From Candidatus Gastranaerophilales bacterium (lineage in GTDB: Bacteria > Cyanobacteriota > Vampirovibrionia > Gastranaerophilales > Gastranaerophilaceae): 57,963 nucleotides of DNA. The stretch is from assembly GCA_944325075.1 (NCBI GenBank), contig CALUYU010000004.1:1-57963 (forward strand). Direction: 5' to 3'. The number at the start of each line of letters is the position of its first letter. Position 1 is the first letter of the stretch. A program made the translations under genes and the position numbers. The notes beneath the pieces were generated by a model. The model searched no databases. It was not told the origin of the DNA and saw only the letters and a list, made by a program, of their open reading frames with translations. Positions 30,644 through 39,941 of this stretch are shown in pieces.

Positions 30644-32137
30644 TCAATATCTGATAGCGTTTTCAAATATATGGTAAACGTTATTTGTATATTGTCTTGC
30701 CTCTGAAGATGTATTAAAAACTCCTGCCCAATGGCGTTCACAATCAGTCCAGGCATCAGACCCGTTCATTTTTTTGACATACATCATACTATCATGAGTG
30801 TTTGTATAAGGCGAGAGTGGGAATATATCATGAATTTGCATATAAGAAGGCAATTTATTATATTTGTCATCAAAACCCCACAAACATGAATTCAACCTGT
30901 TAAGCCTTTCTTCAAAACGCAGTTGGCCGCAGTCGTTATCATTTGACACCTCCGGGCCGGCAGCATACTCTCTGTTATACGCTTGTTTTTGTGCTTCATG
31001 CTTAACACTGAAAATATTATCTGCTTTTCCCCAGTCAGTACCGGCAGTAAGCCCCAGTTCTTTGTATCTATAATCATCATTACACTTTTCTCCGACAAAA
31101 GCCAAGTCACATCTGCCGGTTTGAAGTCTTATCTGATTTAGCATATATGCCATTTGCTGATGATTAGGTAAATCGCCTACACCGCTATACCCGTCACGGT
31201 CAATAATATGCTTACCGCTGTCAAAATATATAGAATCAAAACCCAATTCAACGGCCCAAACACAAGCATCAATAAATGCTTTTTCATGATCATACCAATT
31301 AAACTCGTGCCCTTTAACGCGCAGTTGTCCTGCTGATAATGGCATTCTGAACCCCGTTTTAAAACCAAGCATATGCGCAAGATCATTAAATGCTTTTACC
31401 TGCTCATCGGCTCCCATTTTTCCAAACAGCCCGTCAGAAGTAAGATTTTTACTAATACCGGAATGAAGATTAGCACAATATAATGAACCGTCATAAATTG
31501 AGCCGTCATTAGAAATAGACGGATACAACTGTGAGAGAACAATACAATTAGCACATTTTCCGCCGGACGGAGGTATTGCAGGCAGAATTTTCATAACCCC
31601 AAACAATCCTTCCGAAATTCTGTCTCCGTCATACTTTGCAACAAGTCTTGGATTAATTTCTATATAATTAGCAAAACGCCCCCACTTATCACCATAATCA
31701 GGTGATGGTATATAAGGCGGAATACCCGGATATTGCAAATCTGGTTTTGTAATTGTACAAACAGACTGTATAACTTGTTCCGGAGTTCTTGTTAAAAGTT
31801 CATTAGGAGGGGCGTTAACCCATTTTCTATAACCTGTTGAATATATATGATCTTTTGTCCAATTATCTTCATAAACATCATTTTTTCCGGTACATATCCA
31901 AAATAACTTTTTTAAAGGCTGAGGATCTCCATAATACCCGGTAAATGACAAGCCGGAGGGCTTATTTATAAAAACAGAATTTTTTCTATTTATAAATAAC
32001 TTCCGATCTCCAAAATCATAAAACTTTGTATTATCTATACTTTTTGAACGGTTCAAATACGAAACTTTATTGATATATTGACGAACCGGTACATAGTTTT
32101 TCCCTGATCCAAGCGGGCATGTTATTCTTAAATCCAT
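30644..32137 (-). CDS. Unknown protein, possibly TIM-barrel glycoside-hydrolase-like
   Basis: 497 residues from ATG 32137 (a TTG at 32149 is an alternative). No signal peptide. The central part looks like a beta/alpha barrel: KAFNDLAHMLGFKTGFRMPL, then FIDACVWAVELGFDSIYFDSGKHI with acidic residues at strand ends, which recalls alpha-amylase-superfamily or GH-like barrels. Several Cys are scattered in the N-terminal half (KCANCIVLSQLYP). It lies opposite and tail-to-tail with the glycan cluster, so an action on that glycan is possible. I do not recognise a named family. Confidence 0.5.
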   Translation of the reverse strand: MDLRITCPLGSGKNYVPVRQYINKVSYLNRSKSIDNTKFYDFGDRKLFINRKNSVFINKPSGLSFTGYYGDPQPLKKLFWICTGKNDVYEDNWTKDHIYSTGYRKWVNAPPNELLTRTPEQVIQSVCTITKPDLQYPGIPPYIPSPDYGDKWGRFANYIEINPRLVAKYDGDRISEGLFGVMKILPAIPPSGGKCANCIVLSQLYPSISNDGSIYDGSLYCANLHSGISKNLTSDGLFGKMGADEQVKAFNDLAHMLGFKTGFRMPLSAGQLRVKGHEFNWYDHEKAFIDACVWAVELGFDSIYFDSGKHIIDRDGYSGVGDLPNHQQMAYMLNQIRLQTGRCDLAFVGEKCNDDYRYKELGLTAGTDWGKADNIFSVKHEAQKQAYNREYAAGPEVSNDNDCGQLRFEERLNRLNSCLWGFDDKYNKLPSYMQIHDIFPLSPYTNTHDSMMYVKKMNGSDAWTDCERHWAGVFNTSSEARQYTNNVYHIFENAIRY

Positions 32138-32338
32138 AATATATATCAAAACCTAAAAACACTTTTTTTGCTAGTTAATCCTGTAAACAAATGTAACAAT
32201 ATAATAATTTTAAATACCTGTCAAAATAAATAAAATTATTGTTATAAACACACTAAAAATATAAACTGGTTTACAATTAAAACCCCTTGTCTGACAATGG
32301 TTTTAGAGGTATACCTAAATGTTTTTATAAATTAAGGG

Positions 32339-32366
32339 TTGAAATTTAAAATTTTTGTATTATGAT
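32339..32366 (+). promoter_or_regulatory. Promoter of the lytic transglycosylase gene
   Basis: TTGAAA (32339-32344), 16-base spacer, TATGAT (32361-32366). About 95 bases of leader follow before the start codon. The rest of the 32138-32338 gap holds only AT-rich sequence with no gene that I can see. Confidence 0.5.
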
Positions 32367-32462
32367 AAAGGTACAAATTCATTCTTAAGAGTTAAAACTT
32401 GACACAAAGAGATAGCGCAATTGCTCTTGGGGATTTTCAATTTACAACCAGAGGATTACATT

Positions 32463-33110
32463 TTGAGAAAACTATTACTTTTCACTATTGTGTTAGTGTT
32501 GTTGTGCTTTGCGCCGGCTCAGGCAGCGGATATCAATACGATAAAAGCAACAATTGCGAAACACGCTATTGAAATGGGGGTTGACCCTGCAATCGCATTA
32601 AGTATCGCAAGAACAGAATCAGGCTTTAATCACAATGCACGAAGCAATCATGGTGCGGTAGGAGTATTTCAATTAATGCCTTCAACAGCAAAAAGAATGG
32701 GACTTAACCCTTATTCCCTGAATGACAACATCAAAGGCGGGATTATGTATTACAAATCCATGTATAAGATGTTTGGTTCTGTAGAGTTAGCTCTTGCAGC
32801 TTATAATGCGGGGCCTGGAAATGTAAAAAGGTATAATGCAGTTCCACCTTACGCTGAAACAAAACGTTTTGTTAGCAAGATTATGAAGGATTACCATTAC
32901 TATAAGGCGAACCCTGATCCTGCTATTATCAAGGCAAAAGCAGCCTCTGCAGCTGCTAAGAAACCACAGACACAAATTGCTAACCAGCTGCCAAAACCGG
33001 CTCCAACTCCGGAACTTGTTCAGGCAAAAGAAGTTAATGCAGTTAAAGTTGAAGTGGTTGACGAAACTCCTGTTGATTTAGAAATAGAAGCAACTTCACT
33101 TGCTATATAG
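32463..33110 (+). CDS. Secreted SLT-family lytic transglycosylase
   Basis: 215 residues from TTG 32463, chosen because AGAGGA lies 8 bases upstream and the product then begins with a proper signal peptide (RKLLLFTIVLVLLCFAPAQAA). The goose-lysozyme-like SLT domain shows catalytic Glu52 in ARTESGF, then GVFQLMPSTAKRMG and AAYNAGPGNVKRY. It cleaves the glycan strands of peptidoglycan in the periplasm. A Pro/Ala-rich C-terminal tail (about 155-215) has no recognised domain. Transcribed alone. Confidence 0.9.
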   Translation: MRKLLLFTIVLVLLCFAPAQAADINTIKATIAKHAIEMGVDPAIALSIARTESGFNHNARSNHGAVGVFQLMPSTAKRMGLNPYSLNDNIKGGIMYYKSMYKMFGSVELALAAYNAGPGNVKRYNAVPPYAETKRFVSKIMKDYHYYKANPDPAIIKAKAASAAAKKPQTQIANQLPKPAPTPELVQAKEVNAVKVEVVDETPVDLEIEATSLAI

Positions 33111-33132
33111 TTAAATCAACATTAACAAAACA

Positions 33133-33162
33133 AAAAAGCAGTGAAAATCTTCACTGCTTTTT
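33133..33162. terminator. Bidirectional terminator between slt and prfB
   Basis: AAAAAGCAGTGAA (33133-33145) pairs exactly with TTCACTGCTTTTT (33150-33162) around AATC. T runs exist on both strands, and the flanking genes converge here. Confidence 0.85.
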
Positions 33163-33208
33163 ATTATATCAGTAAATACCTGATAAATTTAAACATAGAA
33201 TATAAGAC

Positions 33209-34295
33209 TTACACCTGAGACTTTAAGTATGCCTCAATAAATCCGTCCAAGTCACCGTCCATAACAGCTTCAACATTGCCGGTTTCAAAATTTGTGCGGT
33301 GGTCTTTTACCATTTTATAAGGATGGAAAACATAAGAACGGATTTGCGAACCAAAATTTATATCAACCGCCTCACCTTTAAGTTCAGCAAGCTTCTTTTC
33401 ATGCTCGGCCTGGCGGATTGCCAGAAGTTTTGAGGCTAAAATCTGCATTGCATTTTCTTTATTCTGCAACTGAGACCGTTCCTGCTGACATTTGACAACT
33501 ATCCCGGTAGGTTTGTGTAAAATCCGGACTGCAGTTTCAACCTTATTAACATTCTGCCCGCCTGCTCCTCCGGATCTCATTGTTTCAACTTCCAAATCCT
33601 CCGGCGGTATAACTATAGTTTTCTCAAAATCCTCTATAATAGGAGATACTTCCACTGATGCAAAACTTGTCTGGCGTTTTCCGTTTGCGTTGAAAGGAGA
33701 AATTCTTACAAGCCGGTGAACGCCTCTTTCCGCTTTTGCATAACCAAAAGCAAATTTTCCCGAAATTTTAATTGTAGCAGACTTTATTCCGGCCTCATCT
33801 CCGTCAAGCTTGTCCATCAGATCAACTTTCCATCCATGGCCTTCTGCCCATCTCATATACATACGCAAAAGTAACGCAGCCCAATCCTGAGCATCAGTTC
33901 CACCGGCTCCGGCATTTATAGTAAGAATTGCATCAGCCTCATCGTACTCTCCGCTCAACATAAGCCGGACCTCAAAACTTTCAACCTCTTTTTCCATATT
34001 AATGAGGGCCGAAAAACTTTCCTTAATCAAATCCTCATCCTTTATTTCCAAAGCAACAGCCGCGTCATCAAGCAAAGACTGCCAATTATTGCATAATGAA
34101 ATGTTTTCTTTAATTTCCTTAATCTCTGCCCCAATCTTTGAAACTTTTTCAGAGTCCTGCCATATATCCGGAGACTGCATTTCCGTCTCAAGCGCCTCAA
34201 GCCTGATATTTAAACCGTCAAAGTCAAAGACACTCCTTTATACTTTTAATTCTTGGGGATAAATTATTCAGTAATTGTTTCAACTCTGTTTCCAT
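33209..34295 (-). CDS. prfB: Peptide chain release factor 2 (programmed +1 frameshift)
   Basis: RF2 recognises UGA and UAA stop codons and triggers peptide release. The main frame (33209-34225) has the peptidyl-hydrolysis motif [11 protein letters not shown] and the domain order of class I factors. The gene really begins at ATG 34295: 23 codons ([23 protein letters not shown]) lead to CTT TGA C at 34229-34223, where a +1 shift joins to [25 protein letters not shown] lies 3 bases before CTT, just as in Escherichia coli. The product is about 361 residues. RF2 shortage thus raises its own synthesis. Confidence 0.93.
34223..34237 (-). promoter_or_regulatory. prfB recoding site (SD-like element + CTT TGA C)
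   Basis: On the minus strand AGGAG (34237-34233), TGT spacer, CTT slippery codon (34229-34227) and in-frame TGA followed by C (34226-34223). All elements of the classical autoregulatory frameshift are present with standard spacing. Confidence 0.92.
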
Positions 34296-34343
34296 AAAAA
34301 AAGCTTACAACAAATAAAACAAAGCAGCAAGTAATTCTAAATG

Positions 34344-34895
34344 TTAATTCCTATCAGTATCCTGAGCAGGATCAAGATTTACATAGGCATTATAGTCTAT
34401 TGAACCATATATAATTTTAAGCTTATTATCTTTACCCATAATCAGGTCAACAAAATGAACTTCCGGCTGCTCAAAATCATCCAGAGTTTCGACAGCTTCA
34501 AATTCGGCCATAAGGTCATATCCCTGATATAGCTTCAAATAAATTTTATCCCCTCGTTTTTCACTTGCCACCTGGTAATGTCCGATTGGTAAAACCGCAT
34601 CATCACCTATTTTTACCGGAACAGACAAACATATTACAGGCAATTCTTTAGGGATTTGATTAATAGCATCTGTCTCATTACTTTGCTGAATACTCTCACC
34701 CTTCATTTTTTTAGGTTTTTTGCCGCCCTTTTTGCTTTCTATTGCCTTGTCAAAATCCTCATCGGATACAGCACCTTCTGTTCCATAAAAATTTTGGTCA
34801 CCGTAATTATCCCACAAATCTCCCTCGGCAAATACCGGATTTGCAAAACTAATTAAGAAAACAAGTATTAAAGATAAAAATTTTGATACATTCAT
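34344..34895 (-). CDS. Secreted protein of unknown function
   Basis: 183 residues. A signal peptide (SKFLSLILVFLISFANPVFA, cleavage near residue 23) is followed by an acidic and Lys-rich linker (KAIESKKGGKKPKKMKGES) and a C-terminal domain of alternating strands (LPVICLSVPVKIGDDAVLPI, GHYQVASEKRGDKIYLKLYQ). It lies between prfB and the sigma factor gene on the same strand. No family recognised. Confidence 0.6.
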   Translation of the reverse strand: MNVSKFLSLILVFLISFANPVFAEGDLWDNYGDQNFYGTEGAVSDEDFDKAIESKKGGKKPKKMKGESIQQSNETDAINQIPKELPVICLSVPVKIGDDAVLPIGHYQVASEKRGDKIYLKLYQGYDLMAEFEAVETLDDFEQPEVHFVDLIMGKDNKLKIIYGSIDYNAYVNLDPAQDTDRN

Positions 34896-35006
34896 ATTTT
34901 CATTTTAATTATTTTTTAGAGTTTGTAAACCACCCGATAAAGGATAAATATCAAAGTTAAATCAGTTTCTGTTAAAACAGCTTATAACATCTTTTTAATA
35001 AATGCA

Positions 35007-35032
35007 GCGGGCGGAGATAAATCTCCGCCCGC
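35007..35032 (-). terminator. GC-rich hairpin after the sigma factor gene
   Basis: GCGGGCGGAGA (35007-35017) pairs exactly with TCTCCGCCCGC (35022-35032) around a 4-base loop, the strongest stem in this AT-rich stretch. The minus-strand tail is T-rich (TGCATTTATT). Confidence 0.7.
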
Positions 35033-35091
35033 AAAAACCTTTTCCTGAAACAACAAAATAAACAATACGAGGAATCATAATACAGCTATAC

Positions 35092-36006
35092 TTACCCGAT
35101 ATAGCCGGAGAGAATCTCCTGACCGAATGCAGAATTTTTAATTTTTTTCAAAGCTCTAAGCTCAGTTTGTCTTATACATTCTTTTGTAACACCATAGATA
35201 TTTCCAATCTCTTCAAGTGTTCTTCTGGTTGAATTTCCAAGGCCATATCGCATTCTTACAACTTCCTGCTCTCTTTCTTTTAAAGTGGAAATAACCATCT
35301 CAATATCACTTTGAAGATTTTTATATTCAATATTGTCAAATATAGACGGGCTTTCATCGGCTAAAACATCAGCAAGATTAAGCTCTTTACCGTTTTCTCT
35401 TTCAAGACCGCTTTCTATTGATATAGTTTTTGTATATGCAGAAAGAAAAGTCTCAATCTTATCCGGCGCAATATTCATACGTTTAGCGACATCATTATTT
35501 TTTACCTGGCAATTATACTCTTTTTCCATTTGAGATTTTATTTTAGAAAATCTCGAAAGTGTCTCCTGAATATAAACCGGTATTTTCATGCAATGAGACT
35601 GCTCGGAAATCGCCTTGAACATAGACTGTTTAATCCACCAGCTGGCGTATGTTGCAAATTTATAGCCAAGTTTATAGTTAAACTTCTCAGCCGCAATCAT
35701 TAAACCTAAGTTGCCTTCCTGAATAAGGTCAAAAACCGGAATACCGGAAACATGAATTGCTTTCTTTGCAATACATACAACCAATTTCAAATTTGATTGG
35801 ATTAATTTTTTCTTAGCCTCGTGATCTCCAAGACTTGCAAGTTTGGCAAGCTCTCTTTCCTCAGCAGAACTTAATTGGGGATAATTCGCAAGCTCTCTTA
35901 CATACTCTTTAAGCATAGAATCATTCGATGCCTGAAGAACTTCATACTTTGCCGGATCTGATTTTGATGAAGTTCTTTTCATTTTTACCGGGGTATTTTT
36001 ACTCAT
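35092..36006 (-). CDS. Sigma-70 family RNA polymerase sigma factor (RpoD/SigA-like group)
   Basis: 304 residues from ATG 36006 (GGGAG about 9 bases upstream). Region 1.2 is at YVRELANYPQLSSAEERELA. Region 2 is LIQSNLKLVVCIAKKA ... FDLIQEGNLGLMIAAEKFNYKLGYKFATYASWWIKQSM. Region 3 has VYIQETLSRFSKIKSQ, and region 4 has LKEREQEVVRMRYGLG with helix-turn-helix RTLEEIGNIYGVTKECIRQTE. It lacks the long region 1.1, so it is likely an alternative (group 2-type) factor, as abundant in Cyanobacteria. A perfect palindrome overlaps its promoter, implying its own repressor. Confidence 0.88.
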   Translation of the reverse strand: MSKNTPVKMKRTSSKSDPAKYEVLQASNDSMLKEYVRELANYPQLSSAEERELAKLASLGDHEAKKKLIQSNLKLVVCIAKKAIHVSGIPVFDLIQEGNLGLMIAAEKFNYKLGYKFATYASWWIKQSMFKAISEQSHCMKIPVYIQETLSRFSKIKSQMEKEYNCQVKNNDVAKRMNIAPDKIETFLSAYTKTISIESGLERENGKELNLADVLADESPSIFDNIEYKNLQSDIEMVISTLKEREQEVVRMRYGLGNSTRRTLEEIGNIYGVTKECIRQTELRALKKIKNSAFGQEILSGYIG

Positions 36007-36082
36007 AATTTTAAACTCCCTTCTCATTCTCAGCAGAATAAGATTATAAAATGTAACACGAATAACAACACATTATATACTT

Positions 36083-36111
36083 AGTATATACTATAGTATA
36101 TACTTTTTCAA
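36083..36111 (-). promoter_or_regulatory. Sigma-gene promoter overlapped by a perfect 22-bp palindrome
   Basis: On the minus strand TTGAAA (36111-36106), a 17-base spacer and TATACT (36088-36083). The 22-bp sequence at 36083-36104 is its own reverse complement (half site AGTATATACTA) and covers the -10 box and nearly all the spacer. This is the geometry of a repressor operator. Confidence 0.65.
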
Positions 36112-36221
36112 GTGTTGTATTAAGATTTATTAAGAAAACACAAAAAACAAAAGTCATATAAAGAACAATAACTTGCTGGCAGGGTTATTTGTGCTAGAAT
36201 AGTGGTGAGGAGAATACAAAA

Positions 36222-36704
36222 ATGAAGAAAAAAATTATTATAGGATTAGGTGTATTTTTAGTAGTACTATTGACTTCTGCTGTAACATTTGCAGTAAACA
36301 GCGGTGTTATGAATAAAAAACATGTTCCTTCTGATTACAAAATAGGTGTTACATACGATGAGGCGCTGAATGCAAATGAAGAAAAACCGGTTTTAGCGCT
36401 ATTTTATGTTGACTGGTGCGGATATTGCCTCAGATTTATGCCTAAATTCAAGACAGTTGAATCATTATATAAGTCAAAATATAGTATTGTAATGCTTAAT
36501 GCAGAAGACGAAAATAACAAAAAACTTGTTGAGGATGTATCTCTAACCGGATTTCCTACACTATACATAATTGATCCCAAATATGATAACAGAGTTCTGC
36601 TAAACAATGCTATATATATGGATTTAAAGAAACTTCGTGTTGAGCTTGACCGTTACCTGAACATAAGATCAAAACTTGACGACGCTGCAACTTGTAAAAA
36701 ATAA
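36222..36704 (+). CDS. Membrane-anchored thioredoxin-like protein
   Basis: 160 residues. An N-terminal membrane anchor or signal (KKKIIIGLGVFLVVLLTSAV) precedes a thioredoxin fold with active site WCGYC (Cys66, Cys69) and cis-Pro loop TGFPTLY. GGAG precedes ATG 36222. It should act on disulfides in the periplasm or at the membrane surface. The last residues contain another Cys (ATCKK). Confidence 0.88.
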   Translation: MKKKIIIGLGVFLVVLLTSAVTFAVNSGVMNKKHVPSDYKIGVTYDEALNANEEKPVLALFYVDWCGYCLRFMPKFKTVESLYKSKYSIVMLNAEDENNKKLVEDVSLTGFPTLYIIDPKYDNRVLLNNAIYMDLKKLRVELDRYLNIRSKLDDAATCKK

Positions 36705-36847
36705 TAAAAAAAAAGACCTTGAATTTTTCAAGGCCTATCCGTTTAAATAAGAAGAGAGAGCTTTATATTTATATAAAGTAAAGTCGTGTTAAAAAATTGC
36801 TAGTTTTAAAGCAATTTTGTAATAAATCTTAACAAAAAAGGATAAAA

Positions 36848-37630
36848 ATGAAAGATATCCAGAATTTGCAAGATACCAGAAATGTAGATATCCAAAAAGT
36901 AGGAATAAAAAATTTAGAATTACCACTAATAATACAGAGGAAAAACAATTCAAATCAGGTGGTAAGCGCAAACGCCAGAGTAAGTGTGTCTCTTCCACGG
37001 AATTATAAGGGAACACACATGTCAAGATTTGTAGAAGTATTGAATGAATGGCAGACCAAAAACTTACTTGGAGTGGATATAAAAGGGTGTTTAGAAAAGA
37101 TTATAGAAAACCTCAATGCGCAAAGTGGCGAACTGGAATTTAACTTTAAATACTTTATAGAGAAAAAAGCGCCGGTAACAAAACTTCCTGCGCAAATGAG
37201 CTATGACTGTACTTTTGAGGGACGGATTTATGATGGGATATATAAATTTATCCTGGGGGTACAAGTGCCGGTAACAACACTTTGTCCGTGTTCAAAAGAG
37301 ATTTCGGAAAACGGGGCGCACAACCAAAGGGCATTTGTTACAGTAAAAGTTTCTTATGATGAGGATCAGCATATCTGGTTGGAAGATCTTATTACTCTTG
37401 TTGAAAACTGCGCATCTTGCCCTGTGTATCCGCTTTTGAAAAGAGAAGATGAAAAATTTGTAACAGAAAAAGCATGGGATAACCCAAAATTTGTAGAAGA
37501 TGTTCTTAGAGATGTTGTTGTTAAATTGAGAGAAAACAACATAGTCAAAGAATTTGAGATTGAATGTGAGGCATTTGAAAGTATTCACAACCATTCGGCC
37601 TGGGCTTATCAAAAAGAACAAAAATCATAA
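36848..37630 (+). CDS. folE2: GTP cyclohydrolase FolE2 (type IB)
   Basis: 260 residues, the usual length. It converts GTP to 7,8-dihydroneopterin triphosphate, the entry to folate and to queuosine. The family motif TLCPCSKEISENGAHNQRAF carries the catalytic Cys and His, and FEIECEAFESIHNHSAWAY is the conserved C-terminus. AAGGA precedes ATG 36848. The preceding gap (36705-36847) holds only a short CCTTGAA/TTCAAGG hairpin at 36717-36733. No other folate gene is adjacent. Confidence 0.92.
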   Translation: MKDIQNLQDTRNVDIQKVGIKNLELPLIIQRKNNSNQVVSANARVSVSLPRNYKGTHMSRFVEVLNEWQTKNLLGVDIKGCLEKIIENLNAQSGELEFNFKYFIEKKAPVTKLPAQMSYDCTFEGRIYDGIYKFILGVQVPVTTLCPCSKEISENGAHNQRAFVTVKVSYDEDQHIWLEDLITLVENCASCPVYPLLKREDEKFVTEKAWDNPKFVEDVLRDVVVKLRENNIVKEFEIECEAFESIHNHSAWAYQKEQKS

Positions 37631-37691
37631 CCGGGCCTATATTTGGAATTTTTTCATTCCCCAAAATATTTTTTGATATAGCAAAAGAAAA

Positions 37692-37718
37692 GAGTTCAAC
37701 AGAAAAAACGCTGAACTC
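37692..37718 (-). terminator. Terminator between folE2 and lemA
   Basis: GAGTTCA (37692-37698) pairs with TGAACTC (37712-37718). On the minus strand the stem is followed by TTTTCTTTT, so it mainly serves lemA. Confidence 0.6.
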
Positions 37719-37758
37719 CCGAATATTTCATATTCAAAAAAAAAATCTATTGAAAGAT

Positions 37759-38358
37759 TTATGAAAAATACTGACTTGCATCAATTCTTTGACGCTCCTG
37801 TTCGCTCGCTTCAAAGAATGGTGCCTGTTTAATATTTAAAAGCATAGCAACAAGTGAACTCGGAAATATTTCAACCGCATTATTTAACTCTTTAACTGCA
37901 GAATTATAAAATCTTCTGGCAGCAGCAATATGTTCTTCCTGTTCATTATAGGTTTGCATAGCCTGGATCATGGTTTGATCAGACTTAAGCTGCGGATAAT
38001 TTTCAACAGATACCATTAACTGTCCCATCATCCCGCTTATTTTGTTATCAAGATCAATTTTTTCCTGAGCATTAGTAATATCAGGCGGTAGCTTGGCAGC
38101 TTGAGCTCGCAACTGTGTTATTCCGGTTAATAATTCTTTTTCATGGCTCATAAATTTGTTTGCTATAAACAAAATATTTGGAATGAGGTCATAACGTTTT
38201 TTCAGCTGTACATCAATACTGGCAAAAGCCTCTTTAACGTTATTCTTTTTCTGAATAACTCCGATATAAATAATATAAATAATAATAAGTATAGCGGCAA
38301 CAACGAGTATAGGTATAAGTGAATCCTGCGGAACAAAAGGAACATACTGCTTTTCCAT
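37759..38358 (-). CDS. lemA: LemA family protein
   Basis: 199 residues. One N-terminal transmembrane helix (LIPILVVAAILIIIYIIYIGV) precedes the four-helix LemA domain: NVKEAFASIDVQLKKRYDLIPNI near residues 36-58, then YNEQEEHIAAARRFYNSAVKELN and FPSSLVAMLL. The family is widespread with a poorly known role at the membrane, often beside a TPM/YgcG protein, which is absent here. GAGG lies before ATG 38358. Confidence 0.9.
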   Translation of the reverse strand: MEKQYVPFVPQDSLIPILVVAAILIIIYIIYIGVIQKKNNVKEAFASIDVQLKKRYDLIPNILFIANKFMSHEKELLTGITQLRAQAAKLPPDITNAQEKIDLDNKISGMMGQLMVSVENYPQLKSDQTMIQAMQTYNEQEEHIAAARRFYNSAVKELNNAVEIFPSSLVAMLLNIKQAPFFEASEQERQRIDASQYFS

Positions 38359-38547
38359 AAATTTAAACCTCTTTCATCTTTGTAAATTGAAATTATATTT
38401 TCTATTATAGTATACAACTTTTTTTTTAAATTTATAACATCTAAACAGATGATAATTACGAAATATTAAAAAAGCTTTATTTTGACACAAAGAAATTAAT
38501 ATGCTACTATTAATACAGAAGGATTATTGATAAGGGGTATGATTCAT

Positions 38548-38934
38548 ATGAAAAGATTTTTTATATTGGCAGTTATAGGTGTAATCGGTTCAACTGCAGT
38601 TATGGCAGAAACAGAAGTTCCGGAAGTTCAATCAGTCAAATACTTTACAAAACCAAATGATGCCAGATTTCACTATGAATTGCCAACGAATATGAATTTT
38701 AAATTCAAAAAAGATTCAGAAAAAGCACAAAGTGACGACGATGACACAAGCGCTGTAGAACTCGATACTTCTGATGTAAAACCTGAAAAAAAGATCATCA
38801 AAAAATTAGGTGATAACCCTTCATATCCTAAAGAACAAGCAGATACAGAAAACGTGCCTATGAATTATGAAACATTTCCAAAATTTTATGACGGGAATGA
38901 TATCATGCAGCAGCAAATCATGCCTATGTTCTAA
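38548..38934 (+). CDS. Small secreted acidic protein of unknown function
   Basis: 128 residues from ATG 38548 (other ATG codons at 38539 and upstream are possible; AAGGGG lies upstream). A signal peptide (RFFILAVIGVIGSTAVMA) precedes a polar, disordered-looking chain with an acidic run (DDDDTS) and a C-terminal MQQQIMPMF. No family recognised. Confidence 0.55.
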   Translation: MKRFFILAVIGVIGSTAVMAETEVPEVQSVKYFTKPNDARFHYELPTNMNFKFKKDSEKAQSDDDDTSAVELDTSDVKPEKKIIKKLGDNPSYPKEQADTENVPMNYETFPKFYDGNDIMQQQIMPMF

Positions 38935-39065
38935 GCCCATAAAAATTTTAAGTTTTGTAACATGTTAGTTTTCAAATTAAATATATATAGCAATTAATTT
39001 TGTGTTTTATTTTTATAATAAATGTAGAATAAAACATGTGTGCAGAATTTTTAGAAAGGTAAAAA

Positions 39066-39881
39066 ATGATAGGAATTCCATCATTTGGTTCAAGTTTACT
39101 TACGAATCCTCAAACCAAAACAACCCAAGCCCCAAGTGTTGAAGAAATTATGTCTCAGCCCTCAACGACTCAAGTGACGCAGCCGGCTGATAGTAATTCA
39201 TATAAAAAACATTCAAAAACCGCACCAATTCTAATTACTCTTGTTGGACTTGCAGGCGTTGTTCTTGCCGGCAGAAAAGGCTGGCTGGGAGGTACTATAA
39301 AAAGACTGATGGGTGGAGGAATATCAAACAAAAAACTTTTTGAAAGAATTAACACAAAACTTTCAGACTATATGTCCCGCACTGGAGATGAAGCATTCTC
39401 GTTCAGTAAACTTAAAAATGGAAATATTAAAGCAGAAAGAATTACAAGCCAGGGGCACAAAGAAATTATTACATTTAATAAACAAACAGGAGCTCCGGAA
39501 TCAAGAACAATCTTCACAAAATTCGGAGGCAGCGATAAAGCTCTTGAATACAAAACATTTAAAGGTTTCGATGTGCTTGATGCAGATTTCAATGAAGTTG
39601 ACGGACTTTATAAATCATATTCACGTACCAAAATGAAAAGAAAATACAGTATTTTTGGGCCAAAACAAAATATCGCAACAATAGAAAATAACGATTTATC
39701 CAAAGAACCGATTTCTGTACTTACAAGTTACAACCGTAAAGGAAAAATAAAAGAACAAGTTATCACTGATTTATCTCACACAAACACAATTAAACGGGAA
39801 TACCAGTATGATAAATCTGGAAAACTTGTCGGATTGGACATTCTTGAAGGGAATAATCCTAAAGTGCATAAATCATTTTAG
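39066..39881 (+). CDS. Protein of unknown function with one membrane span
   Basis: 271 residues. A Ser/Thr/Gln-rich N-terminus (1-48), a single hydrophobic span (APILITLVGLAGVVLAGRKGWLGG, about 51-74) and a C-terminal region of short repeated strand units with K/E/Y turns (GFDVLDADFNEVDGLYKSYS; REYQYDKSGKLVGLDILEG) reminiscent of YD-like repeats. AGAAAGG precedes ATG 39066, and a strong terminator follows. No family recognised. Confidence 0.6.
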   Translation: MIGIPSFGSSLLTNPQTKTTQAPSVEEIMSQPSTTQVTQPADSNSYKKHSKTAPILITLVGLAGVVLAGRKGWLGGTIKRLMGGGISNKKLFERINTKLSDYMSRTGDEAFSFSKLKNGNIKAERITSQGHKEIITFNKQTGAPESRTIFTKFGGSDKALEYKTFKGFDVLDADFNEVDGLYKSYSRTKMKRKYSIFGPKQNIATIENNDLSKEPISVLTSYNRKGKIKEQVITDLSHTNTIKREYQYDKSGKLVGLDILEGNNPKVHKSF

Positions 39882-39941
39882 TCATATAATTAGGAACAGT
39901 TTGTAAAAATTTTATATTTACGACAATAATTTTATAATAGG

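Noticed and set aside
32370-32462. Possible riboswitch before the lytic transglycosylase
   Set aside because: Such genes often carry c-di-AMP riboswitches, but I could not match the conserved core. Only short AT-rich pairings are visible.
36717-36733. CCTTGAA/TTCAAGG hairpin as terminator of the thioredoxin gene
   Set aside because: The A run lies on the 5' side and no T run follows on the plus strand, so I mention it only as a weak hairpin.
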